A stretch of DNA of 23,463 bases from DASUBV01 sp035763085 (GCA_035763085.1 DASUBV010000308.1:1-23463), one strand, 5' to 3'; numbered from the stretch's first letter, positions 8,316 to 16,224 are shown. Numbers and translations are program-made. The notes: generated by a model not told the origin, from the sequence alone.

Positions 8316-8876
8316 GTGTCCGCACGTGGCGTGCTGCAGATTCATGCTGCGCCCCCGGCGCTGTGCCCGCATATCGAGTGGGCAGTGGCTGGGATTCTTG
8401 GCGTGCCCGTAAACCTGCCGTGGGTGGATCAGCCCGCCTCACCTGGCTCGCTGCGGGCGGAGCTGGAGTGGCAGGGCCGCCCCGGCTCCTCGGGGGCGAT
8501 CACCTCGGCGCTGGCCGGGTGGAACCGGCTGCGGTTTGAGGTAACCGAGGAGGCGAGCCCCGGCTGCGACGCGGTCCGCTACAGCTACACGCCGGACCTG
8601 GGCACCTTCAGCGCCACGATCTCGGCGTGCGGCGACATCATGGTCCCGGAGAACCGACTGCGCGCAGCGATAGAGCTGGCCAGGGCCGGCGGCAGCCAGC
8701 GGGACGGGGAGCTGGGCGGCCTGCGCGACCAGCACGGCCCGCGGCACCCGGCGCTCGACGGCTCGCTGGAGGCCGAGCTCTCGCTGCTGCTGGGCCAGCC
8801 CTGGGACGCCGAGCTGGAGCCGTTCCGGCACGCCGGGGCCGGTGCGCCGGTCCGCTGGCTGAACGCAACCGGCTGA
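8316..8876 (+). CDS. DUF3145 family protein
   Basis: The protein has 186 residues and matches the actinobacterial DUF3145 pattern from its first residues: GVLQIHAAPPALCPHIEWAV (about 5-24), then WNRLRFEVTEEASPG and RYSYTPDLGTF, then GDIMVPENRLRAA. The function of this conserved family is unknown. No membrane segment or signal peptide is seen, so it is probably cytosolic. GTG 8316 is preceded by GGGAGG with a five-base spacer, which decides the start. A hairpin follows 15 bases after the stop, so it is probably transcribed alone. Confidence 0.88.
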   Translation: MSARGVLQIHAAPPALCPHIEWAVAGILGVPVNLPWVDQPASPGSLRAELEWQGRPGSSGAITSALAGWNRLRFEVTEEASPGCDAVRYSYTPDLGTFSATISACGDIMVPENRLRAAIELARAGGSQRDGELGGLRDQHGPRHPALDGSLEAELSLLLGQPWDAELEPFRHAGAGAPVRWLNATG

Positions 8877-8891
8877 CCTTCTCCTGACCCG

Positions 8892-8909
8892 GGCCCGCCC
8901 TCGCGGGCC
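8892..8909 (+). terminator. Hairpin terminator after the DUF3145 gene
   Basis: GGCCCGC (8892-8898), a CCTC loop and GCGGGCC (8903-8909) form a perfect 7-bp stem 15 bases after the stop codon. There is no T-tract, which is common for actinobacterial terminators. Confidence 0.5.
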
Positions 8910-9050
8910 ATGCCATCCCCTGCCCGGCCAGCAACCGCGCGCACTATGCGAGCCTGGGAACTGCCCGCCCACAGCCGCGGCGAGCGTGATGCCGGGTCTG
9001 CCCGGATTGTCCTGACGGCCGCCCGCCGGAACTCGCGGGTGGCGGTCGGC

Positions 9051-9088
9051 GACGTTCAGCCGACGTTCAGGTTCCAGCAGACGTTCAG
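9051..9088 (+). promoter_or_regulatory. Three GACGTTCAG direct repeats upstream of the HtrA-like gene
   Basis: GACGTTCAG occurs at 9051-9059, 9062-9070 and 9080-9088, the first two exactly 11 bp apart. Eleven-base direct repeats with a GTTCA core are the binding pattern of OmpR/PhoP-type response regulators in Streptomyces. The array lies 95-132 bp before the protease start at 9183, so it is a plausible activator or repressor site. No cognate regulator is encoded in the window. The remaining bases between 8877 and 9182 show only the upstream hairpin. Confidence 0.5.
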
Positions 9089-9182
9089 GAAACTATCAGC
9101 GACTACCTGGAGTAAATGCTCAGGTTCATTGCCGAGTATCTGATTGTGCGCCGAGGGAGCGCACAGCGGAGGGATGGCGAAG

Positions 9183-10541
9183 ATGAGCATCGTCCACGAC
9201 CAGCAGGACGCGCAGGGCCCTGCGCAGCCGGAATCACAGCCGACCCAGCCGGGCGCCGGATTCCCGGCCGGGGCCAGCGTGCCGCCTGGCGCGGACCGGG
9301 GTTACGGCGCGCCGGGTAACGCGGGCCAGGGCTACGGCGGCGGGCCGGGCTACGGGGGATACGGCCAGCCGCCGTACGGCGGTAACTACGGGCAGCCGGG
9401 CTACGGCGGCCAGGGCTACGGCGGACCCGGGCATGCCGGGCCGGGCTACGGGGCGCCCGGCGGCCGACCGCCGCGCAAGCACCGCATCCTGGCCGGGGTA
9501 GCCGCGGCCGTGATCGCCTTCGGCGGCGGCGCGGGCGTCACCGCCTGGGCCATCGGCGACCCGGGCCTGGGCGGCTCGAGCAAGGTGCTGACCACCGAGG
9601 CGATCGTGCAGCAGTCCGACCCGGCGGTCGTCGACATCGTCTCCCAGCTCGGCGGCCAGGGCGCGGCCTCGGCCGGCACCGGGATCGTGCTGACCTCCTC
9701 GGGCGAGGTGCTGACCAACAACCACGTCATTGACGGCGCGACCGCCATCACAGTCACCGACGTCGGCAACGGGGAGAGCTACCGGGCCACGGTTAAGGGC
9801 TACGACGCCTCGCACGACATTGCCGTGCTGCAGCTGCAGGGCGCCTCGGGCCTGAAGACCGCCGACATCGGCGACTCCGATGACGTCCAGGTCGGGCACA
9901 AGGTCGTGGCGCTGGGTAACGCCGGCGGCAAGGGCGGCGCGCCCTCGGTGGCCGAGGGCCGGGTCACCGGCCTGGACGCCTCGATCACGGCGATGGACGA
10001 GGGCAGCGGCAGCTCGGAGCGGCTGCACGGCATGATCCGCACCAACGCCGACATCCAGCCCGGTGACTCCGGCGGCCCGCTGCTGAACACCTCCGGCGAG
10101 GTGATCGGCATGGACACCGCCGCGTCGAACGAGCAGAGCGCGGCGGCGACCGGGCAGACCCAGGCCTTCGCCATCCCGATCGACCAGGCCATGGCGACCG
10201 CCAAGCAGATCACGTCCGGTCAGTCGTCGGACACCGTGCACATCGGGCCCACGGCGTTCCTGGGCGTCTCGGTTTCCACCCAGGGCGGGGCCAGCCCCGG
10301 CATGACCGCCGGCGGTGCTCCGGTGGCGGGCGTCGTCGAGGGCGGCGCCGCGGCCGGCGCCGGGATCATCGGCGGCGACACGATCACCTCGATCGCAGGC
10401 AAGGACGTCACCTCGCCGACCGACCTGCGGGACATCATGACGACGCTGAAGCCGGGCCAGAAGGTCCAGGTGACCTGGACCGACCAGTCCGGGCAGAGCC
10501 AGTCGGCGACCGTGGTGCTGGGCACCGGACCGGCCGCCTGA
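9183..10541 (+). CDS. Membrane-anchored HtrA/DegP-like serine protease with PDZ domain
   Basis: From ATG 9183 the protein has 452 residues. Residues 40-95 are a Gly/Tyr/Pro-rich tail with repeated GYGG units, predicted to be cytosolic and disordered. One membrane helix follows (about 101-125). The extracytoplasmic trypsin-like domain carries the triad His181 (TNNHVI), Asp212 (SHDIAVLQL) and Ser296 (PGDSGGPL), so it should be active. A PDZ domain spans about 355-448. It probably degrades or senses misfolded envelope proteins, as actinobacterial HtrA/PepD proteins do. GGAGGG nine bases upstream supports this ATG. TTG 9144 and ATG 9174 are in frame but worse placed. A hairpin follows the gene, which appears monocistronic. 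Confidence 0.92.
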   Translation: MSIVHDQQDAQGPAQPESQPTQPGAGFPAGASVPPGADRGYGAPGNAGQGYGGGPGYGGYGQPPYGGNYGQPGYGGQGYGGPGHAGPGYGAPGGRPPRKHRILAGVAAAVIAFGGGAGVTAWAIGDPGLGGSSKVLTTEAIVQQSDPAVVDIVSQLGGQGAASAGTGIVLTSSGEVLTNNHVIDGATAITVTDVGNGESYRATVKGYDASHDIAVLQLQGASGLKTADIGDSDDVQVGHKVVALGNAGGKGGAPSVAEGRVTGLDASITAMDEGSGSSERLHGMIRTNADIQPGDSGGPLLNTSGEVIGMDTAASNEQSAAATGQTQAFAIPIDQAMATAKQITSGQSSDTVHIGPTAFLGVSVSTQGGASPGMTAGGAPVAGVVEGGAAAGAGIIGGDTITSIAGKDVTSPTDLRDIMTTLKPGQKVQVTWTDQSGQSQSATVVLGTGPAA

Positions 10542-10582
10542 CGGGCCCCGGCGGGTCCGGCTGAGCCCGCCGCTGGCCGCTG

Positions 10583-10623
10583 GCCGCCGTCGCACCCCTG
10601 GGGTCGGGGGGTGCGGCGGCGGT
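10583..10623 (+). terminator. Strong hairpin terminator after the HtrA-like gene
   Basis: A stem of about 16 bp (core CGCACCCC/GGGGTGCG, extended outward by GCCGCC/GCGGC pairing) encloses a nine-base loop, 41 bp after the protease stop. There is no T-tract. Confidence 0.65.
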
Positions 10624-10697
10624 CTGGTGCCTGCAGCGGGACAATGGCGGTCCGGTACCGGGAATGGCCCTGGCCGGCGGAGCCGTTGGGGGTTGGC

Positions 10698-11645
10698 ATG
10701 TCCCTAGTCGTGATCGCCACCGCCTACGGCGGCCCTGAAGTTCTGTCCGTTGTCGATCGGCCCGTCCCGGAGCCAGGCCCGGGCGAGGCACGCATCTCCG
10801 TCCGGGCCAGCGGCGTCAACCCGGCCGACTACAAGACCTACAGCGGCGCGTTCGGCCGCGACCCGGCGAAGCTGCCGCTGCGGATCGGCTCGGAGATGGC
10901 CGGCGTGGTCACCGCGGCGGGCGAGGGAGCGGCCGGCCCGGCGGGCCCGGTCTCGGCCGGCGATGAGGTGATCGGCTACCGGGTGGCCGGCGGCTACGCC
11001 GCCGAGCTGGTCGTCCCGGCCACCGCCCTGGTGCCCCGGCCCGCGCAGCTGGACTGGCCGCAGGCGGCCGGGCTGCTGCTGACTGGCGTCACCGCCTGGC
11101 ACACCCTGGCGGCGACCGCAGTCGGGGCCGGGGACACCGTCCTGGTGCACGGCGCGTCCGGCGGGGTGGGCCTGATGGCCATCCAGCTGGCCGCCGCGCG
11201 CGGCGCCACCGTCATCGGCACCGCCAGCCCGGCCCGGCACGACCTGCTCCGCGAGTTCGGCGCGGTGCCGGTGGCCTACGGCGACGGGCTGGCCGGACGG
11301 GTCCGCGCGGCCGCCCCCGGCGGCGTCGACGTGGCGCTGGACCTAGTGGGCACCGATGAGGCCGTGGACGTGTCGCTGGAGCTGGTCGCCGACCGCAGCC
11401 GGATCGCCTCGATCGCGGCGTTCGGGCGCGCTCCCGGCCTGGGCATCAAGCTGCTCGGCGGCGGCCCCGGCGCGGACCCGGGGACGGTCATCCGGCAGGA
11501 GGCGCGGCTGAAGCTGGTGCGGCTGGCCGCCGAGGGCAAGCTGCGGGTACTGGTCTCGCAGACCTACCCGCTGCCCGAGGTCGCCGCGGCGCACCGGGAG
11601 ATCATGGCCGGCCACACCGCCGGCAAGATGGCCCTGATCCCGTAG
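10698..11645 (+). CDS. NADP-dependent quinone oxidoreductase (zinc-free MDR/QOR family)
   Basis: The protein has 315 residues. It has the family opening with SGVNPADYKTYSG (38-50), a GroES-like domain to about residue 120, and the nucleotide-binding fingerprint HGASGGVG (151-158), a variant of AxxGxxG, in a Rossmann domain. The zinc-binding cysteines of alcohol dehydrogenases are absent, which places it with quinone oxidoreductase/zeta-crystallin reductases. It probably reduces quinones or enones with NADPH in the cytosol. The start at ATG 10698 (MSLVVIATAYGGPE) matches the family N-terminus, with only a weak GGGGG ribosome-binding site. The frame is open farther upstream but crosses the terminator. 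The gene precedes a GNAT gene by 43 bp. Confidence 0.88.
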   Translation: MSLVVIATAYGGPEVLSVVDRPVPEPGPGEARISVRASGVNPADYKTYSGAFGRDPAKLPLRIGSEMAGVVTAAGEGAAGPAGPVSAGDEVIGYRVAGGYAAELVVPATALVPRPAQLDWPQAAGLLLTGVTAWHTLAATAVGAGDTVLVHGASGGVGLMAIQLAAARGATVIGTASPARHDLLREFGAVPVAYGDGLAGRVRAAAPGGVDVALDLVGTDEAVDVSLELVADRSRIASIAAFGRAPGLGIKLLGGGPGADPGTVIRQEARLKLVRLAAEGKLRVLVSQTYPLPEVAAAHREIMAGHTAGKMALIP

Positions 11646-11688
11646 TCACCGCGCCGGCCAGCCGGGCATTCTGTGCCAGCCTGGACGC

Positions 11689-12246
11689 ATGCCTCTTCCG
11701 GCCATCACCATCCGGGCTGCCGCGGCGCCGGGCGACCTCGACGCGATCCGGCAGATCGACCCGTCATACAGCACCGACCGCATCTACCGCGTTAGCCGTG
11801 ATGAGCTGGGATTCACGCTGCACGAGGAGCATGTCAGCCCGCCCGTGCGCAAGGTCTACTCGCGCCCGTCGCCGGAGGTGAGCGACCGGCTGCTGCTGGC
11901 CTGCGCGGACGGCGAGGTAGTGGGGTACGGGGAACTGCAGTTTGATGCCTGGAGCCGCCGGGCGCAGGTCGAGCAGCTGATCGTGGCAGGCCGCTACCGG
12001 GGCCATGGCGCCGGCCGCCTGCTGATCGGCGCCCTGGATGAGCGCGCCCGCCAGGAGGCGGGCGCCCGCTGCCTGTGGCTGGAGACCCAGAACATCAACT
12101 ATCCGGCGGTGCAGTTCTACCGCCGGATGGGCTTCCGGCTGTGCGGGCTGGACGACACCCTCTACCGCCCCGGCCTGCCGGGCCTGGTGCCCGGCGAGGT
12201 AGCCCTCTACTTCACCCGCGACCTGGCCCCCGTCCAGGAACTCTGA
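11689..12246 (+). CDS. GNAT family N-acetyltransferase (streptothricin-acetyltransferase-like)
   Basis: The protein has 185 residues. The acetyl-CoA motif A is VEQLIVAGRYRGHGAGRLL (about 94-112), and the C-terminal motif B region reads NINYPAVQFYRRMGFRLCG (about 135-153). This spacing and the LETQNIN segment resemble streptothricin acetyltransferases and related small-molecule GNATs. The acceptor may be an amine on an antibiotic or metabolite, which cannot be decided here. No ribosome-binding site is seen before ATG 11689, so translation may be leaderless or coupled to the gene upstream. It converges on the marR gene with a 63-bp gap. Confidence 0.85.
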   Translation: MPLPAITIRAAAAPGDLDAIRQIDPSYSTDRIYRVSRDELGFTLHEEHVSPPVRKVYSRPSPEVSDRLLLACADGEVVGYGELQFDAWSRRAQVEQLIVAGRYRGHGAGRLLIGALDERARQEAGARCLWLETQNINYPAVQFYRRMGFRLCGLDDTLYRPGLPGLVPGEVALYFTRDLAPVQEL

Positions 12247-12309
12247 TAACAGCAAGTGGCGGGTGACGCCGTCGCCGGGCAGGTGCCCATTGCTCGAGTG
12301 TCCTTGCGC

Positions 12310-12777
12310 TCAGGCGCCGTGCCGGGCGGCGGCGCGCAAGGCGGAGGTGTCGCTGTCGGCGAGGCGCTCCATCAGGTCCCCGGCCAGCCGCAGCACCTCG
12401 CGCTCGGTGGGGGTGAGATCCGCCATGGCCAGGGCCAGCCAGCTGTCGCGCTGGCGGACGTCGCGGCGCAGCACGTCCTGCCCGGCGCCGGTGATGGCCA
12501 GCACCGAGCGGCGCCGGTCCTGGCCGTCGGCGGCCCGGCTGATCAGCCCGTCCTGCTCCAGCGCGGCCAGGGTGCGGCTCAGCGACTGGGGCTGCAGCCG
12601 GTCGGCGGCGGCCAGCGCGCCGGGGGTCATCGGGCCGCGGCCGTGCAGGTGGGCGAGCACGCTGAGGCGCAGCAGCGTCTCGCCGGGCTCGGGCCGCTCG
12701 GCCCGCAGCCGCCGGGCCAGGCGGCTGGCGCCGCGCCGGACGACCGCGGCGGTCTCGAGCAGCTGCTCATCGGGCAC
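12310..12777 (-). CDS. MarR family transcriptional regulator
   Basis: The protein has 155 residues. The winged helix is at about 50-105: LHGRGPMTPGALAAADRLQP is followed by SLSRTLAALEQDGLI and the wing RAADGQDRRRSVLAIT. The outer helices at both ends serve dimerisation. MarR proteins repress genes for drug or oxidant response until a ligand or thiol change releases them. The start is GTG 12777 (VPDEQLLETA). A palindrome begins only five bases upstream, so autoregulation is likely. The closest other candidate target is the divergent methyltransferase gene at 13005. Confidence 0.88.
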   Translation of the reverse strand: MPDEQLLETAAVVRRGASRLARRLRAERPEPGETLLRLSVLAHLHGRGPMTPGALAAADRLQPQSLSRTLAALEQDGLISRAADGQDRRRSVLAITGAGQDVLRRDVRQRDSWLALAMADLTPTEREVLRLAGDLMERLADSDTSALRAAARHGA

Positions 12778-12781
12778 GAAA

Positions 12782-12797
12782 GTACGCTAGCACGTAC
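12782..12797. promoter_or_regulatory. Palindromic operator upstream of marR
   Basis: GTACG-CTAGCA-CGTAC is an interrupted palindrome with a GCTAGC centre, ending five bases before the marR GTG. Its size and place fit a MarR dimer site that would block marR transcription. Binding is inferred. Confidence 0.6.
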
Positions 12798-12968
12798 AGG
12801 TTCCTCGGAGATCGGGTCGGCAGGACCCGATTGCGTACTGCGCGGTGCCGGTGCCCCGGGCCAGGCTTGTCACGCGCTGGGTCCGGGGTGCTGGGAAGAC
12901 CGGCATCACATCAGCTGAGCTCGGAGCCGCCAGCCAGTGCTCAGGTTATCTTCAGATTATTTTCCGTT

Positions 12969-13004
12969 ATGACTAGGTAGTAAGGGTGAGCGTAAGATAA
13001 CGCC
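12969..13004 (+). promoter_or_regulatory. Leaderless promoter of the methyltransferase gene
   Basis: ATGACT (12969-12974) and TAAGAT (12993-12998) are 18 bp apart. TAAGAT ends six bases before ATG 13005, so transcription should start at the ATG. The surrounding 50 bp are AT-rich against the local background. GTTATCTT (12945-12952) and AAGATAAC (12994-13001) form a widely spaced inverted repeat whose right arm overlaps the -10 box. Confidence 0.55.
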
Positions 13005-13871
13005 ATGGATGTCCGGCTGGGGTGGCCGAGGCGGCGACAGCGCCGGCCGCGGCCGGCGGGGTCCGGGGCGGCGGGGCCGTCGCGGACCAGCCAGGCGGTG
13101 GCGCTGACCCGGGCTGCCCTGGCCCGGCCGCACACGCCGGCGGGCGACCCGCGGGCGCAGGAGCGGCTGTGCGCGGGGATGCGGCCGGCCCGGCTGGTGT
13201 CGCTGCGGGCGCACCTGGCGGCCCGGACGCGGTTCTTCGATGATCAGGTGCTGGCCGCGATCGAGCGCGGCACCAGCCAGGTGGTGATCCTGGGCGCGGG
13301 CTACGACGACCGGGCGCTGCGGTTCCGGGCGCCGGGCGTGAGCTTCTTCGAGGTCGACCACCCGGCCACCCAGGCGGATAAGCGGCGGCGGCTGGCAGCG
13401 GTCGCGGCGGACGGGGCGGGGCCGGTGCTGGCGGCGGCCGACTTCCGCGCGGACGACGTGGCCGCGGTGCTGGCGGGCTGCGGGCAGGACCCGGGCCGGG
13501 CCACGCTGTTCCTGTGCGAGGGGCTGCTGGTGTACCTCGACGCGCCGGTGATCACCGGGCTGCTGTGCGGCCTGCGGGCGCGGGCGGCGCCGGGCAGCGT
13601 GCTGGCGGCCAGCCTGGCCATCCACCCGGAGGGCGCGGACACGGCGGCGGTGCTGGCCCGCGCGAACGCGGCGCGGCGCACGGGCGTGACCGAGCCCTGG
13701 CGGACGATCCTGCCGGCCGCGGCCCACCTGGCCCTGCTGGCGGCGGCGGGCTGGCTGAGCGAGGCGGCGGTGGATGACGCGGAGCTCGACTCCGGGGCGC
13801 CGCCACGGCGGTCGCTGCTGGTCACGGCGCGGCCGGGACCGGCGGGCCGGTCGCGTACCGTGGAGGCGTGA
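13005..13871 (+). CDS. Class I SAM-dependent methyltransferase, leucine-carboxyl-methyltransferase-like
   Basis: The protein has 288 residues, the usual length of this actinobacterial O-methyltransferase group. Signatures in order are SRTSQAVALTRA (26-37), motif I VVILGAGYDDR (93-103), the acidic-loop FFEVDHPATQADKRR (114-128) and FLCEGLLVYL (169-178). The family transfers a methyl group to carboxyl or hydroxyl groups; in several actinobacteria members sit in natural-product clusters, but no cluster is visible here. The substrate is unknown. No ribosome-binding site precedes ATG 13005. Its stop overlaps the GTG of the NUDIX gene, so the two are probably coupled. Confidence 0.87.
   Translation: MDVRLGWPRRRQRRPRPAGSGAAGPSRTSQAVALTRAALARPHTPAGDPRAQERLCAGMRPARLVSLRAHLAARTRFFDDQVLAAIERGTSQVVILGAGYDDRALRFRAPGVSFFEVDHPATQADKRRRLAAVAADGAGPVLAAADFRADDVAAVLAGCGQDPGRATLFLCEGLLVYLDAPVITGLLCGLRARAAPGSVLAASLAIHPEGADTAAVLARANAARRTGVTEPWRTILPAAAHLALLAAAGWLSEAAVDDAELDSGAPPRRSLLVTARPGPAGRSRTVEA
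13856..13861 (+). promoter_or_regulatory. Possible internal -10 box for the NUDIX gene
   Basis: TACCGT matches TANNNT and ends exactly six bases before GTG 13868, the same geometry as at 13005, 21703 and 23314. It lies inside the end of the methyltransferase gene and may give the NUDIX gene its own leaderless transcript. Confidence 0.35.
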
Positions 13872-14428
13872 TCAGCCCCAGCGGCCCGGCGGCCGTTCCT
13901 GCCCCCGATGGTGAGCCGGCGGCGCCAGCCGGGCTCAGCCATGAGGCCCCGGGCCATCCGGCCCCGGGCGCGGAGGCACCGGGCATCCCCGTGTCGGCCA
14001 GCGCGCTGGTGTTCGACCAGCAGGGCCGGCTGCTGATCCTGCGGCCGGTGTACAAGTCAGGCTGGACCATCCCCGGCGGCGTGATGGAGGCCGACGGCGA
14101 GACACCGTGGGACGCCTGCCGCCGCGAGGTCCTCGAGGAGACCGGCGTTGAGGTGCTGAGCGGGCGGCTGGCCTGCATGGACTACCGCCGTCCCAAGCCG
14201 GGCAACCCGGGCGGCATCCGGTTCCTGTTCGACTGCGGCGTGGCCGATGAGGCACAGCTAGCCGCGATCCGGCTGCAGCCCGAGGAGATCGGCGAGCACC
14301 GGCTGGCCCCGCTGACCGAGGCCCTGGACCTGCTGCGCCGCCCTATCCGCCGCCGGGTCCGGGCGGCGGTCCGCGGCGGCCGCCTGGTGTACCTGGAGAA
14401 CGGCCGCCCGGTCAGCGGCCTGGGCTAG
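13868..14428 (+). CDS. NUDIX hydrolase
   Basis: The protein has 186 residues with a Pro/Ala-rich N-terminal extension (1-40) before the NUDIX fold. The NUDIX box runs from G71 to V94 and ends in REVLEETGV with the metal-binding glutamates 87, 90 and 91. The spacing from the first glycine to E78 is six residues rather than the canonical five, because of GVMEADGE. Such enzymes cleave nucleoside diphosphates linked to another group; the substrate here is undefined. GTG 13868 overlaps the methyltransferase stop (GTGA). The nearby GGAGG is only one base away, so leaderless or coupled translation is likely. A later GTG near residue 42 is an alternative start. Confidence 0.85.
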   Translation: MISPSGPAAVPAPDGEPAAPAGLSHEAPGHPAPGAEAPGIPVSASALVFDQQGRLLILRPVYKSGWTIPGGVMEADGETPWDACRREVLEETGVEVLSGRLACMDYRRPKPGNPGGIRFLFDCGVADEAQLAAIRLQPEEIGEHRLAPLTEALDLLRRPIRRRVRAAVRGGRLVYLENGRPVSGLG

Positions 14429-14479
14429 CCGCGTCCCCGGCTGCCCGTCGCGCCCGGCTGCTCGCTGCTGCGCCCGGCC

Positions 14480-14659
14480 TCACCACAGGTCGCCGCTGGT
14501 CAGCACGTAGATGAACGGGACCACCGGGATCAGGCTGAACAGCGCCCAGGCCAGCTTCGCCCCGCCGGACATGTCGGAGCGGGTGGCCAGGTCGATCCAG
14601 ATCAGCACGACCGCGACCGGATGCAGGAAGCAGACCAGCAGTTCCAGGAGCTTCTTCAT
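14480..14659 (-). CDS. Small two-helix membrane protein (PLDc_N-like)
   Basis: From ATG 14659 the protein has 59 residues: KKLLELLVCFLHPVAVVLIW forms one helix, then a short polar loop, then KLAWALFSLIPVVPFIYVLT as the second. The second half resembles the short phospholipase-D-nuclease N-terminal (PLDc_N) membrane module, which carries no catalytic residues. AGGTGG five bases upstream supports this ATG over the in-frame GTG at 14668. It lies 18 bp after the decarboxylase stop and is probably in the same operon, so it may be a membrane partner or simply a passenger. Confidence 0.7.
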   Translation of the reverse strand: MKKLLELLVCFLHPVAVVLIWIDLATRSDMSGGAKLAWALFSLIPVVPFIYVLTSGDLW

Positions 14660-14677
14660 GGAGGCCACCTACCCGGC

Positions 14678-16126
14678 TCAGCCCGCCGTAGTCCGCTGAT
14701 CGGCGGCAGGCGCCGGGGCGGGGACGGCGGCCGGGCGGGCCGCGACGGCGGCCGCGCAGGCCCGGATGGCGGCCACGCTCGCGTCGACGTCGGCCGCGGT
14801 GGTGTTCCAGGCGCTGACGCTGACCCGCATCGCCGGCCGGCCCTGCCAGGTGGTCGGCCCGCACCAGCAGGTGCCGTCGCGCTGGACCGCGGCGATGATG
14901 GCGTCGGCGTGCCGCGGGTCGCTGAAGCCGACTACCACCTGATTGAGCACGACGTCGTTGAGCACGGTGAACCCGGCTGCCTGCAGGCCGCTGGCGAAGC
15001 GCCGGGCCAGCAGGCAGGTCCGGTCGACCAGGTCGGCCACCCCGGCCCGGCCGAGCGTGGCCAGCACCGCCCATACCTCCGCGCCGCGGGCCCGCTGGGA
15101 GGACTGCGGGGTCAGGTGCATCGCCTCGGCGTCCGCGCCGGGCAGGTAGGCGGCACTGGACTGCATGGCCTGGCGCAGCGCATCCGGGTCACGGACCAGC
15201 GCGATGCCGCAGTCGTAGGTGGTGTTGAGCCACTTGTGCGCGTCGACGGCCCACGAGTCGGCATCGGCGGCCCCGTCCGCCTGCGGCGCGGTGGCCGGCG
15301 CGGCCGCGGCCCACAGCCCGAACGCCCCGTCCACGTGCACCCAGGCATCCTGCTCGCGGGCCCAGGAGATCAGCGGCACGAACGGGTCGCTGGCGCCGCT
15401 GTTGACGTTGCCGGCCTGCAGGCACACCAGGGCCGGGCCGTGCAGCGCGGGCAGCCCGGCGGCCCGGATCCGGCCCTGGTCGTCGGCGGGCAGCACGATC
15501 GCCCGGTCCCGGCCCAGGCCGATCAGCCCGAGGGCCTTGCGCACCGCGGCGTGCACCTCGGCGCCGACCACGACGGTGACCGGCGGCGCGCCCGGCAGGC
15601 CATCGCGGGCGCAGTCCCAGCCGTGCCGGGCCAGCACGCTGTCCCGGGCCGCGGCCAGGCAGGTCGCGTTGGCCATCGTGGCGCCGGTCACGAACCCGCC
15701 CGCGCAGCCGGCCGGCAGGCTCAGCAGCTCGGTGACCCAGCGCAGCGCCACCGCGGACAGCCGGGCCGCCGCGGGTGACATCACCGCCAGCGCCGCGTTC
15801 TGGTCCCACGCCGTGGCCAGCCAGCTCGCGGCCTGCGCGACCGGCAGCGCGCCGCCGGTGACGAAGCCGAAGTACCGCGGGCCGCCGCTGGCGACGGTGG
15901 CCGGCGAGCCCAGGTCATCGAGGCGGGCCAGCACGGCGGGGGCATCCAGGCCCCGGGCGGGCAGCTCGAAGTCGAGGCCGTCCAGGGCGGCGACGGCCGC
16001 CGGGCTGGCCGCGACCGGCCGGTCATCCAGGGTGCCGAGATAGGCCAGGGCCCGCCGGCAGGCGTCCTGCAGCAGGCTTGCCCGCCCGGCCAGGTCTGCC
16101 GGGACTCCCGGCGCGGGTTCTGCCAT
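14678..16126 (-). CDS. PLP-dependent group II amino-acid decarboxylase (aromatic-type)
   Basis: The protein has 482 residues. His192 (EVHAAVRKA) should stack on the cofactor ring, Asp266 (HVDGAFG) bind the pyridine nitrogen, and Lys298 (VDAHKWLN) form the Schiff base. The pattern VDAHKWLNTTYDCGIALV is typical of aromatic-L-amino-acid and related decarboxylases, which release CO2 and a biogenic amine. The substrate cannot be set from the motif. GGGGGG six bases before ATG 16126 supports the start over GTG 16129. A 7-bp inverted repeat lies 38 bp upstream and a GntR regulator gene precedes it, suggesting regulated expression. Confidence 0.88.
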   Translation of the reverse strand: MAEPAPGVPADLAGRASLLQDACRRALAYLGTLDDRPVAASPAAVAALDGLDFELPARGLDAPAVLARLDDLGSPATVASGGPRYFGFVTGGALPVAQAASWLATAWDQNAALAVMSPAAARLSAVALRWVTELLSLPAGCAGGFVTGATMANATCLAAARDSVLARHGWDCARDGLPGAPPVTVVVGAEVHAAVRKALGLIGLGRDRAIVLPADDQGRIRAAGLPALHGPALVCLQAGNVNSGASDPFVPLISWAREQDAWVHVDGAFGLWAAAAPATAPQADGAADADSWAVDAHKWLNTTYDCGIALVRDPDALRQAMQSSAAYLPGADAEAMHLTPQSSQRARGAEVWAVLATLGRAGVADLVDRTCLLARRFASGLQAAGFTVLNDVVLNQVVVGFSDPRHADAIIAAVQRDGTCWCGPTTWQGRPAMRVSVSAWNTTAADVDASVAAIRACAAAVAARPAAVPAPAPAADQRTTAG

Positions 16127-16163
16127 CACGGTCCCCCCTTCCGCCGGCCACTGCCGGCCTGGA

Positions 16164-16183
16164 TGTCAGCTTATGGGCTGACA
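16164..16183. promoter_or_regulatory. Perfect inverted repeat upstream of the decarboxylase
   Basis: TGTCAGC-TTATGG-GCTGACA is a perfect 7+6+7 repeat between the gntR stop and the decarboxylase start. It may be an operator for the decarboxylase or a weak terminator for gntR. Its AT-rich centre and position 38 bp before the ATG favour an operator. Confidence 0.5.
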
Positions 16184-16224
16184 GCGCGGCGGGTCAGGCG
16201 GCGGCCGGCCGGGGCGGGCCGCGG

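Noticed and set aside
9300..9470. Short tandem repeats that might suggest a CRISPR or satellite array
   Set aside because: They are in-frame codons for the Gly/Tyr/Pro tail of the protease, with no uniform spacers.
9234..10595. 453-codon minus-strand open frame
   Set aside because: Antisense shadow of the HtrA-like protease; no family pattern and high Arg/Gly/Ala content.
12945..13001. GTTATCTT/AAGATAAC inverted repeat as an att or transposon end
   Set aside because: The arms are only 8 bp, 41 bp apart, and the right arm is explained by the -10 box of the methyltransferase promoter.
14621..15778. 385-codon plus-strand open frame
   Set aside because: Antisense to the PLP-dependent decarboxylase, whose cofactor residues are all on the minus strand.
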